From NCBI GenBank assembly GCA_964520785.1, contig CAZFQG010000005.1, forward strand, positions 17,293-81,292: 64,000 bases of DNA. The letters run 5' to 3'. Positions 36,100 to 44,868 of this stretch are shown piece after piece; position 1 is the first letter of the stretch, and every line of letters begins with the position of its first letter. A program made the position numbers and the translations under genes. Below the pieces are notes generated by a model. The model had not been told where the DNA came from. It made no database searches and saw only the letters and a program-made list of their open reading frames with translations. This DNA comes from CAZFQG01 sp964520785 (GTDB lineage Bacteria > Planctomycetota > Planctomycetia > Pirellulales > Thermoguttaceae).

Positions 36100-36750
36100 A
36101 TGAACCTGCAAGACGAGTCCGGCTTGCGTCCCTTTCCGCCGGGATTGCGCGTCGTCGGTTTGACGGGTGGAATCGCTTCCGGCAAGAGTTTTGTCGCAAG
36201 TGTTTTCGCGGAACTCGGAGCCGCCCTCCTGGACGCGGATCGGGCCGGCCACGCCGTCCTGGAATCCGCCGAAGTGGTGGATGCACTGGTTCGACGGTGG
36301 GGAGATGAAATCCTACGTAAGGATGGAACCGCCGCACGAGCCGAGATTGCCCGGCGCGTTTTTCACCCCGTTTGGGGTGCCCGGGAACACACTTTTTTGG
36401 AATCACTGACACATCCGCGAATCGCGGAACAGCTCCTGACCCGAGCCGAAGAGGGCGCCAAGGCCGGAAAATCGGTCGCCGTCCTCGATGCCGCGTTGTT
36501 GTTTGAGGCAGGTTGGAATCGTTTTTGCAGCCTGATCTGCTTCGTGGATGCGCCCCGGAGTGTCCGCCTCGCCCGGGCCATGGAACGTGGGTGGAGTGAA
36601 AAGGATTTTACGGATAGAGAATGTGCGCAGTTTAGCGTGGATTTCAAAAGAGAGCGTGCCGATGAAGTTATTGATAATTCGGGCTCCCTCGATTATGTTC
36701 AATCCCAGGTGGAGCGGTTGTGGCACGCCCGACTGGGTACGAACGGATGA
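36100..36750 (+). CDS. coaE: Dephospho-CoA kinase
   Basis: Phosphorylates dephospho-CoA on the 3'-hydroxyl of ribose, the last step of CoA synthesis. The 216-residue protein has the P-loop GGIASGKS (about residues 23-30), DADRAGHAVL, the conserved ESLTHPRI region (about 104-111) and VLDAALLFEAGWNRFC. The first 15 residues before VVGLTGG are a short extension. It starts 6 bases after polA, the usual bacterial neighbour, so both are probably translated from one mRNA. Confidence 0.93.
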   Translation: MNLQDESGLRPFPPGLRVVGLTGGIASGKSFVASVFAELGAALLDADRAGHAVLESAEVVDALVRRWGDEILRKDGTAARAEIARRVFHPVWGAREHTFLESLTHPRIAEQLLTRAEEGAKAGKSVAVLDAALLFEAGWNRFCSLICFVDAPRSVRLARAMERGWSEKDFTDRECAQFSVDFKRERADEVIDNSGSLDYVQSQVERLWHARLGTNG

Positions 36751-36992
36751 GACCACCCTACTACCAGCGCGCCTACGACCAGCGCGACGGGACCGGATTA
36801 TTCCTCTTCCCCGTTTGAATGGGATCCGACGTAGCGCAGCCCGCCGGTGCGTGCCGTTGCGCGCGTTTGGCTACGCGACCGTCGGTATTGCCCCCGCGAA
36901 TTGTTCCTCCCTTTTTTGCTTTCCTTCAATGGGCTTTGATCCTCATCTGGGTCCATCCGGACCTCCATCCCGTTCTGCCCGGGAGCTGACTC

Positions 36993-38498
36993 ATGTCTAC
37001 AAGAGAACCGAAAGACGGCAAACAGACACCGGCCCGGTATTCCACCGGGAAGCCGAGACGGCAACCGTACGTTCCCCCCTCCTCCAGTAAACGTCCCAGC
37101 CACTACGAGAAGAATGGGATCTGCGTCTACGACGAGGAGGAGCCCCTTTCGCTGGCGGAAGAACTCATCGACCGCGGAGACGTCGGCGTTCGCGATGAGA
37201 ACGACACCAAATACGAGGAGATCAAACGCTCCGGCGACTCCCATGTCGCGGCGCTGCAGGCCCTTTCGGTGCCGGAGTTGATCGAGGAGGCGAGGAAAGA
37301 CAACCTCACCGACTACCTCGGAATGAAGAAGCGGGACCTGATCTTCAAGATCCTCAAAGAGCGGGTCAAGATGAACGGCCTGATGTACGGCGAGGGGACG
37401 CTGGAGATTCTGCCGGACGGGTTCGGTTTTCTGCGAAGCCCCGAGTACCACTACCTTTCCTGCCCGGACGACATCTACGTCTCCCCCAGTCAGATCCGTC
37501 GGTTCGGCCTGCGCACCGGGGCGACGGTCTCGGGGCAGATTCGTCCCCCCAAGGAAAACGAACGCTATTTCGCCTTGTTGAGGGTCGAGGCGATCAACTA
37601 CGAAGACCCCAACCTGCTCGCTCGGAAAATCCACTTCGACGATCTGACGCCGGTGCATCCGGATAAGCGGATCGTCATGGAGGCGTTTGCCGACGACATC
37701 GAGACCCGTGTGGTCGATTTGATTGTTCCGGTCGGATTCGGCCAGCGCGGCCTCATCGTCAGCCCGCCCCGCGCTGGAAAGACCATCCTGATGCAGCGGA
37801 TGGCCAAGGCGGCCTTGAAGAATTATCCCGAGCTGTACGTCTTCATGCTGCTCATCGACGAGCGTCCGGAAGAGGTCACCGACATGGAGCGTCAGGTCCG
37901 CGGCAAGAACTGCGAGGTGGTCAGCTCCACGTTCGACGAACCCCCTTCGCGCCACGTTCAGGTCGCCGAAATGGTCCTGGAGAAGGCGAAGCGGATGGTG
38001 GAATTCGGCCACGACGTGTTGATCTTTCTCGATTCGATCACCCGCCTCGCCAGGGCGTGGAACGCGGAATGCCCGCAGTCCGGCAAGCTCCTTTCCGGTG
38101 GTCTCGACGCGAACGCGATGCAGAACCCCAAGCGGTTCTTCGGGTCGGCTCGAAAGCTCGAAGACAATGGTTCGCTTACCATCGTCGCGACGGCGCTGGT
38201 CGATACCGGCAGCAAGATGGATCAGGTGATTTTCGAGGAATTCAAGGGGACGGGCAATTTGGAGATCGTCCTCGACCGGGCCCTCGTCGACAAGCGGCTC
38301 TGGCCGGCGATCGACATCAACCGAAGCGGAACGCGCCGCGAGGAGATGCTCATGGACCCCGAGGAGCATCGCCGCGTGTGTCTTCTGCGAAGGGTGCTCA
38401 ACGAGCTGAATCCGGTGGACGCGATGGAGATGCTGGTCACGCGGCTGTCCAAAACGCGGACCAACGCCGAATTCCTAATGAGTCTGAAGCCCGAATAG
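36993..38498 (+). CDS. rho: Transcription termination factor Rho
   Basis: Hexameric RNA helicase that ends transcription. The 501-residue protein has an N-terminal charged extension of about 80 residues (with KRPSHYEKNG), a Rho_N-type SAP region (SVPELIEEARKDNLTDYLGM), a cold-shock-like RNA-binding domain (EGTLEILPDGFGFLRSPEYHY, SPSQIRRFGLRTG) and the ATPase domain with P-loop SPPRAGKT (about 253-260), FLDSITRLARA and the R-loop region MEMLVTRLSKTRTN near the end. It is preceded by 242 bases holding no recognised gene and followed by ribH after 7 bases. Confidence 0.97.
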   Translation: MSTREPKDGKQTPARYSTGKPRRQPYVPPSSSKRPSHYEKNGICVYDEEEPLSLAEELIDRGDVGVRDENDTKYEEIKRSGDSHVAALQALSVPELIEEARKDNLTDYLGMKKRDLIFKILKERVKMNGLMYGEGTLEILPDGFGFLRSPEYHYLSCPDDIYVSPSQIRRFGLRTGATVSGQIRPPKENERYFALLRVEAINYEDPNLLARKIHFDDLTPVHPDKRIVMEAFADDIETRVVDLIVPVGFGQRGLIVSPPRAGKTILMQRMAKAALKNYPELYVFMLLIDERPEEVTDMERQVRGKNCEVVSSTFDEPPSRHVQVAEMVLEKAKRMVEFGHDVLIFLDSITRLARAWNAECPQSGKLLSGGLDANAMQNPKRFFGSARKLEDNGSLTIVATALVDTGSKMDQVIFEEFKGTGNLEIVLDRALVDKRLWPAIDINRSGTRREEMLMDPEEHRRVCLLRRVLNELNPVDAMEMLVTRLSKTRTNAEFLMSLKPE

Positions 38499-38505
38499 GA
38501 GCACG

Positions 38506-39036
38506 ATGAACGTTATCGAAGGGAGAATCGAGGAGGGCAAGGCGGTCGATCCCGGCGCGCGCATCGCCGTCGTCGTTTCGAAATTCAACCGGACGCTCAC
38601 GGACCGCCTGCTGGACGGCGCGTTGAAGACGCTCAAAGCGGCCCGTGTCGGCGAGGACGAGATCGATGTCTATTGGGTGCCGGGCGCGTTCGAGATCCCG
38701 TGCGTCGCCCAGCGGTTGGCCGAAAGCGGTCGCTACGCCGGCATCATCTGCCTGGGCGTCGTGATCCGCGGGGAAACCACCCACGACCAGCACATCAACC
38801 GGACGGTCGCGATGCTCCTCGGAGAACTCGGCGTGCGGCATTCAATGCCGGTCATTTTCGGAGTGCTCACCTGCAACACGCTCGAACAGGCGCTCGCGCG
38901 GAGCGGGGGGGAGCCGGGAACGCGAGGCAAGGACGAGAAGAACGCCAAGGTCGGAAACAAAGGCATCGAGTGCGCCGAGGCGCTTCTCGAAATGCTCGAC
39001 CTGTTCCGGCGGCTGCCGCCGCGGGGGGATTCATGA
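38506..39036 (+). CDS. ribH: 6,7-dimethyl-8-ribityllumazine synthase
   Basis: Forms the lumazine intermediate of riboflavin from the ribitylaminouracil and dihydroxybutanone phosphate. The 176-residue protein shows VVVSKFNRTLTDRLLDGAL, WVPGAFEIPCVAQRLAES, the catalytic segment LGVVIRGETTHDQHINRTV (His about residue 93) and VIFGVLTCNTLEQALARSGG. These are typical for the alpha-type, icosahedral or pentameric enzyme. A small insert (GTRGKDEKNAKVGNKG) occurs near the C-terminus. The stop overlaps the nusB start in an ATGA arrangement, so the two are coupled. Confidence 0.96.
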   Translation: MNVIEGRIEEGKAVDPGARIAVVVSKFNRTLTDRLLDGALKTLKAARVGEDEIDVYWVPGAFEIPCVAQRLAESGRYAGIICLGVVIRGETTHDQHINRTVAMLLGELGVRHSMPVIFGVLTCNTLEQALARSGGEPGTRGKDEKNAKVGNKGIECAEALLEMLDLFRRLPPRGDS

Positions 39037-39458
39037 GCCGGAGAAGCCACTGCCGGCGGGCCGCCCTGCAAGTCCTCTACCAGGACGACCTGCAGCCGGG
39101 CGGAAATCCGGCAATCGGCGACGGATTCATTCAGTCGCAACTCAAGGACGCGGAACTGGCCGCCTTCGCGCGCGAGCTGGTCGCCGGAGTGCGCCGCAAC
39201 CGCAAGCAGTTGGACGAAGTCATTGCAGAAGCGGCCGAGCATTGGACGCTCGAGCGGATGGCCGTTACCGACCGCAACGTCTTGCGGCTCGGCGCGTTCG
39301 AAATTCTCCATACGGAGACTCCGAACCAAGTCGTCGTCAACGAGGCGGTGGACCTGGCCAAACGGTTCGGCACGACCGATTCCGGCGCGTTCGTCAATGG
39401 AATACTGGATAGACTGATGCGCCCGCCGCGTCCGGGCGCCGAGGAGGAAACGAGTTAA
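39033..39458 (+). CDS. nusB: Transcription antitermination factor NusB
   Basis: A 141-residue all-helical RNA-binding protein that, with NusE, forms antitermination complexes on rRNA leaders. The N-terminal SRRSHCRRAALQVLYQDDLQP, the central LVAGVRRNRKQLDEVIAEAAEHWTLERMAVTDRNVLRLGAFEI and the last helix VVNEAVDLAKRFGTTDSGAFVNGILDRL match the family closely. The start overlaps the ribH stop by 4 bases (ATGA), as in many bacteria where ribH and nusB are paired. Confidence 0.95.
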   Translation: MSRRSHCRRAALQVLYQDDLQPGGNPAIGDGFIQSQLKDAELAAFARELVAGVRRNRKQLDEVIAEAAEHWTLERMAVTDRNVLRLGAFEILHTETPNQVVVNEAVDLAKRFGTTDSGAFVNGILDRLMRPPRPGAEEETS

Positions 39459-39463
39459 GACCC

Positions 39464-40390
39464 ATGGGAATCCTGGATCGCTTCAAGCAAGGACTCAAGA
39501 AGACCACGCGGCTCTTGAACACCGACATCCGCGACCTGTTCAAGGCCGAGGGGCGCCTCGTTGACGAGGAGTTCCTGGACCAACTCTTCGAGGCCCTCAT
39601 CAAGACCGACATGGGAGTCGTCGCGGCGGGAGAAATCAACGAGGAAATCCTCGCCACATTTCGCGGCCGCGTCGTCGAAATGCGCGAGGTCCTCGACGTT
39701 ATCAAGGCCAAGCTAAAGACTCTCATGGCGCAACCCGCCCGGCCGATTGAGTTCGCCCCCTCCGGCCCCACGGTCATCATGGTCGCCGGCGTCAACGGAT
39801 GCGGCAAGACGACGTCGATCGCCAAACTGGCCAAAATGTTCTCCGACGACGGGAAAAAGGTCGTTCTCGGCGCGGCCGATACGTTCCGCGCCGCGGCCGT
39901 CGAGCAGCTCACCGTCTGGGCCGGCCGGCTCGGCTCGGAGATCGTCACCGGCGCATCGCAAAGCGACCCGGCCGCGGTCGCCCACCGCTGCGTCGCCCGG
40001 GCCGTCGAACTCGATGCCGACGTCTGCGTCGTCGATACGGCCGGCCGCCTGCAAACGCAGCAGAACCTCATGCAGCAATTGCAGAAGATTCACCGCGTTC
40101 TGGGAAAGCAGATTCCCGAGGCGCCGCACGAGGTGCTCCTGGTTCTGGATGCCACCACGGGGCAAAACGGGATCAGTCAGGCGAAGCACTTCACCGACGC
40201 CGTCAAGTGTACCGGCATCGTCCTGGCGAAACTCGACGGCACCGCGAAGGGGGGCGTGGTCGTCGCGATCCGCAAGCAGGTCGGCCTTCCGGTGAAGTAC
40301 ATCGGCGTCGGAGAAAAGGCGGAAGACCTGGCCCTGTTCGAGCCGGAACCGTTCGTCGAAGCCCTGTTCGACGAGATGACCGCGAGGTGA
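39464..40390 (+). CDS. ftsY: Signal recognition particle receptor FtsY
   Basis: The membrane-associated GTPase that docks SRP with the Sec translocon. The 308-residue protein has the N-domain (residues 1-100, VDEEFLDQLFEALIKTDMG), G1 GVNGCGKTTSIAKLA, the insertion box DTFRAAAVEQL, G3 DTAGR, G4 AKLDGTAKGG and the closing GVGEKAEDLALFEPEPFVEAL. The long acidic A-domain of E. coli FtsY is absent, as in many other phyla. It starts 5 bases after nusB; the ATG at 39464 (MGILDRFKQGLKKTTRLLNTD) is well supported. Confidence 0.96.
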   Translation: MGILDRFKQGLKKTTRLLNTDIRDLFKAEGRLVDEEFLDQLFEALIKTDMGVVAAGEINEEILATFRGRVVEMREVLDVIKAKLKTLMAQPARPIEFAPSGPTVIMVAGVNGCGKTTSIAKLAKMFSDDGKKVVLGAADTFRAAAVEQLTVWAGRLGSEIVTGASQSDPAAVAHRCVARAVELDADVCVVDTAGRLQTQQNLMQQLQKIHRVLGKQIPEAPHEVLLVLDATTGQNGISQAKHFTDAVKCTGIVLAKLDGTAKGGVVVAIRKQVGLPVKYIGVGEKAEDLALFEPEPFVEALFDEMTAR

Positions 40391-40457
40391 ACCGGCGGCC
40401 CTTGTTTGGAGGAAGAGCACGAAGGACGTTACCGGGGCAACTCAATTCTACATCCAC

Positions 40458-43310
40458 ATGCAACCGCCCGCCGAAGGAACGACACTGACCTCGCATCTGG
40501 CCGCGTTCGGGCTCCGGGAGTTCCGTTCCGGGCAGGAGGACGTCATCCGCACGGTTCTCTCGGGTCGGGATTGCCTCTGCGTCATGCCGACCGGAGGCGG
40601 GAAGAGCCTTTGCTACCAGTTGCCGGCGCTGGCTCTGAATGGGCTGACCCTCGTCGTCTCGCCGCTGATTGCCCTGATGAAGGACCAGGTCGATCAGCTC
40701 ATGGCGCGGAACATTCCTGTCACCTTCATCAACAGCACCCTCCCCCTGGCGGAACAGGGACGCAGACTCGACGAAATCGCCGGCGGCGCGTACCGGTTGG
40801 CCTACGTCGTCCCCGAACGCTTCCGCAGCCGGCGGTTTCTCGAAGCCGTCGCGCAGGCCGATCTGAAACTTCTGGCCATTGACGAAGCGCACTGCATCAG
40901 CCAGTGGGGGCACGATTTCCGTCCCGACTACGCGCGGCTGGGGCAGTTCCGCAAGCGGCTCGGCAATCCTACGACGATCGCCCTGACCGCCACCGCCACC
41001 GACGCCGTCCGCCGCGACATCGTCGAGCAGCTCGATCTGGACGACCCGGCCGTCTTCATCACCGGATTTGCCCGGCCGAATCTCTTCTACGAGGTTTCCA
41101 TCGCCGATTCGGCCCGGGCGAAGATCGAGTCGCTCGAAGCGTTCCTCGCCCGGAATCCGGGGTCCGGAATCATCTACGCCTCCACGCGGAAGAAAGCCGA
41201 AGAGGTCGCCGAGGTGCTCCGTTCGCGGGGCGGGCGCAAGGCGGCCGTCTACCACGCCGGGTTGCAGCCGGACGAACGGAAGCGGACCCAAGACGCCTTC
41301 ATGTCCGGCCGGATCGACATCATCGTCGCGACGAACGCCTTCGGCATGGGAGTCGACAAGCCGGACGTCCGATTCGTCGTCCACTACAACATGCCCGGCA
41401 CGCTCGAAGCGTATTACCAGGAGGCCGGACGCGCCGGACGCGACGGCAAGCCGTCCCGCTGCCTGCTGCTCTACCAGGCGTCCGACCGGTACATCCAGGA
41501 GTACTTCATCGAGAACTCCTACCCCGGCCGGGACGCGATCCGCGCGGTGTACGAGTATCTGCGGAATTTCCCCGAGAATCCAATCCAGCGGACGCAGTCG
41601 GACATCAAGAGCGACCTCGGTCTGTCGCTCAGCGCGGAGGGGGTCGGCACGTGCGAACAGTTGCTTGAATCGGCCGGGGTCCTCGAACGACTCGTCTCCA
41701 CGCAGAACATGGCTTCGGTACGGATCGACAGCGAACTGCCGACGTTGCTGGACATGCTCCCCAGGAACGCGCCGGTGCGGCGCCGCGTGCTCCAGGCGAT
41801 GGAAAAGCTCGTCGGCGATCACCGCAACGAACTCGTTTACTTCCGGCTGCAGAACATGGCCGCGCGACTGGAGATGGACTCGGCCGCCCTCACTCGCGCC
41901 CTCCGCGAACTCGACCACCTCGATCCGTTCATCTACATCCCCCCGTTCCGCGGCCGGGCCATCCGGATGATCGACCGGGAAACCCCCTTCGAAAAGATCG
42001 ACATCGACTTTCCCGCCCTCGAAAAGCGGAAGGCGGCGGAATACGAGAAGCTCCAGCGTGTCGTCCGATTCTCCACCGGCTCCGGCTGCCGGCAGAAGAC
42101 GATTCTCGACTACTTCGGACAGGACGGCCACGCGAACTGCGGGCACTGCGACAACTGCGCCGGTGGGCAGGTTTGGCTCGCCGGCGAGACGCTTTCCCTG
42201 GGAATCCCCGGTTTCCTCAAGATGGTCCGCATCATCCTCAGCGGCGTGACGCGGTGCCAAAGGGAACTCCATATCTCGGCCGGCAAGCATCTTGTTGCAC
42301 AAATGCTTTGCGGGTCGGACTCGGCGAAGATGGATGCGCTCGGAATGCGGCGACTGAGCACCTACGGGATGCTCAGCGAGTTCGTCCAAAAGGATGTCTC
42401 CGCCGTGATCGGAGGGCTGATCGAGGCCGGTTACTTGCAGCAGTCCGAGCCGGAGCCCAACCGGCCGGTCCTGGAGATGACCAATACCGGAACCGAGCTG
42501 ATGCACGGCACGCTGGGGCGAACGGACGAGATTCCGCTCCCGGCCGTCACCGCGCGGCGCCTGGCCGAATGCTTCGCCGCCGAAAACCCCGCCGCGGCGC
42601 AGCCGGCGGTGGAAGACGACACCCCTCGCGCCGAGACGGCCGTGCGGCCGGAACTCAACCGGGCTCTCTTCGACGCCCTCCGCCGCTGGCGAAACGAGAA
42701 AGCCGCGGCTTCCGGCATTCCGGCGTATCGGATATTCTCGAATGCGACGCTCGAGGACCTTGCGAGGTACCGCCCGCGATCGGAGGCGGAATTGCTGGCG
42801 ATTTCGGGGGTGGGGAAGCAGAAGTTGAGTGACTACGGGCAAGAACTCCTGGAGATGATCTCCCGCCCAGTACAACATACGGACGCGGAACCCGCCCCCG
42901 CGTCCACCGCAGGGGCAGGCCTTGTGCCTGCCGTCCAGGGTCCCATGTCCGCGGTAGGGGCAGGCCCTGTACCTTCTCCGCTGGGCTTTGCGTCTCCTCC
43001 GGATGAACCGGCAGAGGCCCTGCCGGGCGAACGCGACTCGGCCGCCCCCCTCAACGTAACCGCGGTTCCCGAGTCCCCCATCCCTTCGCATCAGTGGACA
43101 TGGCGTCTGGCCGACGGCGGCTATAGCCTGGAGGAATGTGCGGTTATCCGCCGGATGTCCGTTGAAGACGTGATACGGGATCTTCATACCGCGGACGAAG
43201 ATGGGTTGCCGGTAAACCTGGATCGCCTGCTGGGTTCGGAGGCGGACAATGCGTCGGCCGGGTCGCCCTCCGGCATTCCCAATCGAACAGACAGACCCGT
43301 CGTAGAATGA
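40458..43310 (+). CDS. recQ: ATP-dependent DNA helicase RecQ, with extended C-terminus
   Basis: A 3'-5' DNA repair helicase. At 950 residues it is longer than the usual 600-700. Walker A is MPTGGGKS (about 49-56) and motif II is AIDEAHCISQWGHDFRP; motif VI AYYQEAGRAGRDGKP follows. The zinc-binding CGHCDNC (about 564-570), an RQC winged helix and an HRDC domain (about 735-803) come next. A proline-rich linker (about 810-860) is encoded partly by a palindromic repeat, and a helix-turn-helix-like end (WTWRLADGGYSLEECAVIRRMSVEDVIRDL, about 876-905) resembles the helicase-associated C-terminal HTH. It is followed at an ATGA overlap by a small membrane-protein gene. Confidence 0.94.
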   Translation: MQPPAEGTTLTSHLAAFGLREFRSGQEDVIRTVLSGRDCLCVMPTGGGKSLCYQLPALALNGLTLVVSPLIALMKDQVDQLMARNIPVTFINSTLPLAEQGRRLDEIAGGAYRLAYVVPERFRSRRFLEAVAQADLKLLAIDEAHCISQWGHDFRPDYARLGQFRKRLGNPTTIALTATATDAVRRDIVEQLDLDDPAVFITGFARPNLFYEVSIADSARAKIESLEAFLARNPGSGIIYASTRKKAEEVAEVLRSRGGRKAAVYHAGLQPDERKRTQDAFMSGRIDIIVATNAFGMGVDKPDVRFVVHYNMPGTLEAYYQEAGRAGRDGKPSRCLLLYQASDRYIQEYFIENSYPGRDAIRAVYEYLRNFPENPIQRTQSDIKSDLGLSLSAEGVGTCEQLLESAGVLERLVSTQNMASVRIDSELPTLLDMLPRNAPVRRRVLQAMEKLVGDHRNELVYFRLQNMAARLEMDSAALTRALRELDHLDPFIYIPPFRGRAIRMIDRETPFEKIDIDFPALEKRKAAEYEKLQRVVRFSTGSGCRQKTILDYFGQDGHANCGHCDNCAGGQVWLAGETLSLGIPGFLKMVRIILSGVTRCQRELHISAGKHLVAQMLCGSDSAKMDALGMRRLSTYGMLSEFVQKDVSAVIGGLIEAGYLQQSEPEPNRPVLEMTNTGTELMHGTLGRTDEIPLPAVTARRLAECFAAENPAAAQPAVEDDTPRAETAVRPELNRALFDALRRWRNEKAAASGIPAYRIFSNATLEDLARYRPRSEAELLAISGVGKQKLSDYGQELLEMISRPVQHTDAEPAPASTAGAGLVPAVQGPMSAVGAGPVPSPLGFASPPDEPAEALPGERDSAAPLNVTAVPESPIPSHQWTWRLADGGYSLEECAVIRRMSVEDVIRDLHTADEDGLPVNLDRLLGSEADNASAGSPSGIPNRTDRPVVE
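42914..42975. repeat. Palindromic repeat inserted in recQ linker
   Basis: GGCAGG (42914-42919) and CCTGCC (42927-42932) form an inverted repeat around CTTGTG; a degenerate second copy starts near 42955 (TAGGGGCAGGCCC). They encode TAGAGLVPA and AVGAGPVPS. Such GGGGCAGGCCT palindromes look like dispersed REP-like units. Confidence 0.6.
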
Positions 43311-43597
43311 CGACCCCACCCAATTCCGAACCCCGCGCGAGCCAAAACCCGTACGCGCCACCCACGGCGTCCGAGCCAATGGCCCCCGACCCTTTGGCGG
43401 ACGAACCGTTTGGGTCCGTCGCGCGGCGCGTGTTTCTGGCATGGGAGAAGCTCAGGATTGTGTATGTCGGAATCCTCGGCGTGATCACGGTCGGACTTGT
43501 CGTCCTCTCCGGTCACCTCACGGCGCGCGTGGTGTTCGTGGTGCTGGCCGGAGCGGTCGCCGCGAACGGGATCATGACGGCGCGGACGTTCCGGTGA
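43307..43597 (+). CDS. Small two-TM membrane protein
   Basis: A 96-residue protein with a polar, Pro-rich N-terminal half (SQNPYAPPTASEPMAPDPLAD) and two hydrophobic segments at about residues 50-67 and 73-90 (RIVYVGILGVITVGLVVL, and VVFVVLAGAVAANGIM). The NPYAPP motif before a short membrane region is common in small planctomycete membrane proteins. Its ATG overlaps the recQ stop (ATGA), suggesting coupled translation. Function unknown. Confidence 0.65.
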   Translation: MTTPPNSEPRASQNPYAPPTASEPMAPDPLADEPFGSVARRVFLAWEKLRIVYVGILGVITVGLVVLSGHLTARVVFVVLAGAVAANGIMTARTFR

Positions 43598-43605
43598 GCG
43601 AGGAG

Positions 43606-44724
43606 CTACCGCTCCCCCTCATTCTCCGCCGCCAGTTCGCGGAGCCAATCCAGCGCTTCTTGGATGTCGCACACGCGGACGCCGACGCGGCGGCCTTGCA
43701 GGTCGCACTCGGCGAGCATACGCAGTTCGTCGCAATCCTCGCTCTGCTCCAAGCGGCGCCGGGCCCTTTGGCCGAGCTTGTTCTCGTGCATCAGAACCGC
43801 CTCCTCGTGGTGCTCGATCAGCCAGGCTGTTCGAGGCGTCACGTAGCCTTCTAGTGCCTGTAGGGCCGCCTGTTCGTGGTTTTTCGGATCGATCCCTTTC
43901 CCCACGTCGTGCAGCAACGCCGCGGTAATGAACTCCTCGTCGTAGGGGAGCCGGTCTCTGGCGAGTTCGAAGACTTGCAGCGAGTGGTACAGCGCGTCTC
44001 CTTCGGGATGGTATTTCGGGGTCTGCCGGACGCTCTCCAGCGGTATCAACAGGTTTTCGTACACTTCGAACCGTGATGCCGGCTCGAACGAGGAAACCGC
44101 GGCGGCGGCCTCGTAAACCGTCCCTTTCTCCGTGTCGCGGACAAGCAGTTCCACCTCCGCGATGTCCGCCCTTTCGATGGGAAGCCCCGTGTCGGGGCTG
44201 CGGAAACGGCGGTCTTCGTCCTCCGGCGGATGGACGGCCAGATCGAACGGGTACGCATTGAAGAACCGAACGTGCGTGAAGACGCGCGATTCCCCATGCC
44301 GCCGGACCCGCTTCTCGTCGACGCGGTAGTAGACGTCTCCGCTGTTCTCAAGGGCCGAAAGAACCGATTTCACGTCGTCGGCGAAGAGGTGAACGTCGAT
44401 CTCCGACTCCGGCCGGATCTCGCCGGAAAGGACGCTTCCGACCAACCGAGGGCGGAAAGCCCGCAGAAACCGCATGAGTTCGAGTGCGGCCAGCCGCATC
44501 GAAAGGAGCCGCTGGCGGCGGCGGTGGACGGCGTGCATTCCGGCCAGTATCTCGAGCTGATCGCGGATCTCCCGGTTGCTGGGCAGATCTCGCGGGTGAA
44601 GGCGGTTCTTGGAGATCCGCCGAGCCACCGCGCGCTTCGCGCTGGAGTACTCCTGGTCTTCGCGGGAATACATCGCCTTCGCGGTTTCCCAAGCGATACG
44701 TCGCCGTAAGTAGTCGGTAGACAC
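43606..44724 (-). CDS. HD-domain protein with nucleotidyltransferase-like N-terminal region
   Basis: A 372-residue protein. Residues about 90-220 look like a nucleotidyltransferase fold: GSVLSGEIRPESEIDVHLFAD (about 96-116) has the GS-x-D/E layout of that superfamily. Residues about 240-330 form an HD hydrolase domain with HPEGDALYHSLQVFELA, LLHDVGKG and WLIEHHEEA, the H...HD...H pattern expected for metal-dependent phosphohydrolases. The combination resembles tRNA nucleotidyltransferase/HD relatives but the head lacks the canonical CCA motifs, so this is probably not a CCA enzyme. A nucleotide-cleaving role is likely; substrate unknown. It is convergent with the preceding membrane-protein gene. 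Confidence 0.75.
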   Translation of the reverse strand: MSTDYLRRRIAWETAKAMYSREDQEYSSAKRAVARRISKNRLHPRDLPSNREIRDQLEILAGMHAVHRRRQRLLSMRLAALELMRFLRAFRPRLVGSVLSGEIRPESEIDVHLFADDVKSVLSALENSGDVYYRVDEKRVRRHGESRVFTHVRFFNAYPFDLAVHPPEDEDRRFRSPDTGLPIERADIAEVELLVRDTEKGTVYEAAAAVSSFEPASRFEVYENLLIPLESVRQTPKYHPEGDALYHSLQVFELARDRLPYDEEFITAALLHDVGKGIDPKNHEQAALQALEGYVTPRTAWLIEHHEEAVLMHENKLGQRARRRLEQSEDCDELRMLAECDLQGRRVGVRVCDIQEALDWLRELAAENEGER

Positions 44725-44868
44725 GGAACGATTCGAGAGCGATGCTCGAATGACTGTTCGGAGGACCGGCCGGGCGCCAACAAAGCCAGCTTCATTTCCA
44801 TTAGGCCGCCGGCCACCCCAACGGGGGTTCTGCGGCGCGTCGATGCCGGTCGAACCTCGGTCGCGCCA

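Noticed and set aside
36747..36818. 23-codon frame overlapping the coaE stop (ATGA)
   Set aside because: Too short and without any family sign; the overlap may be chance.
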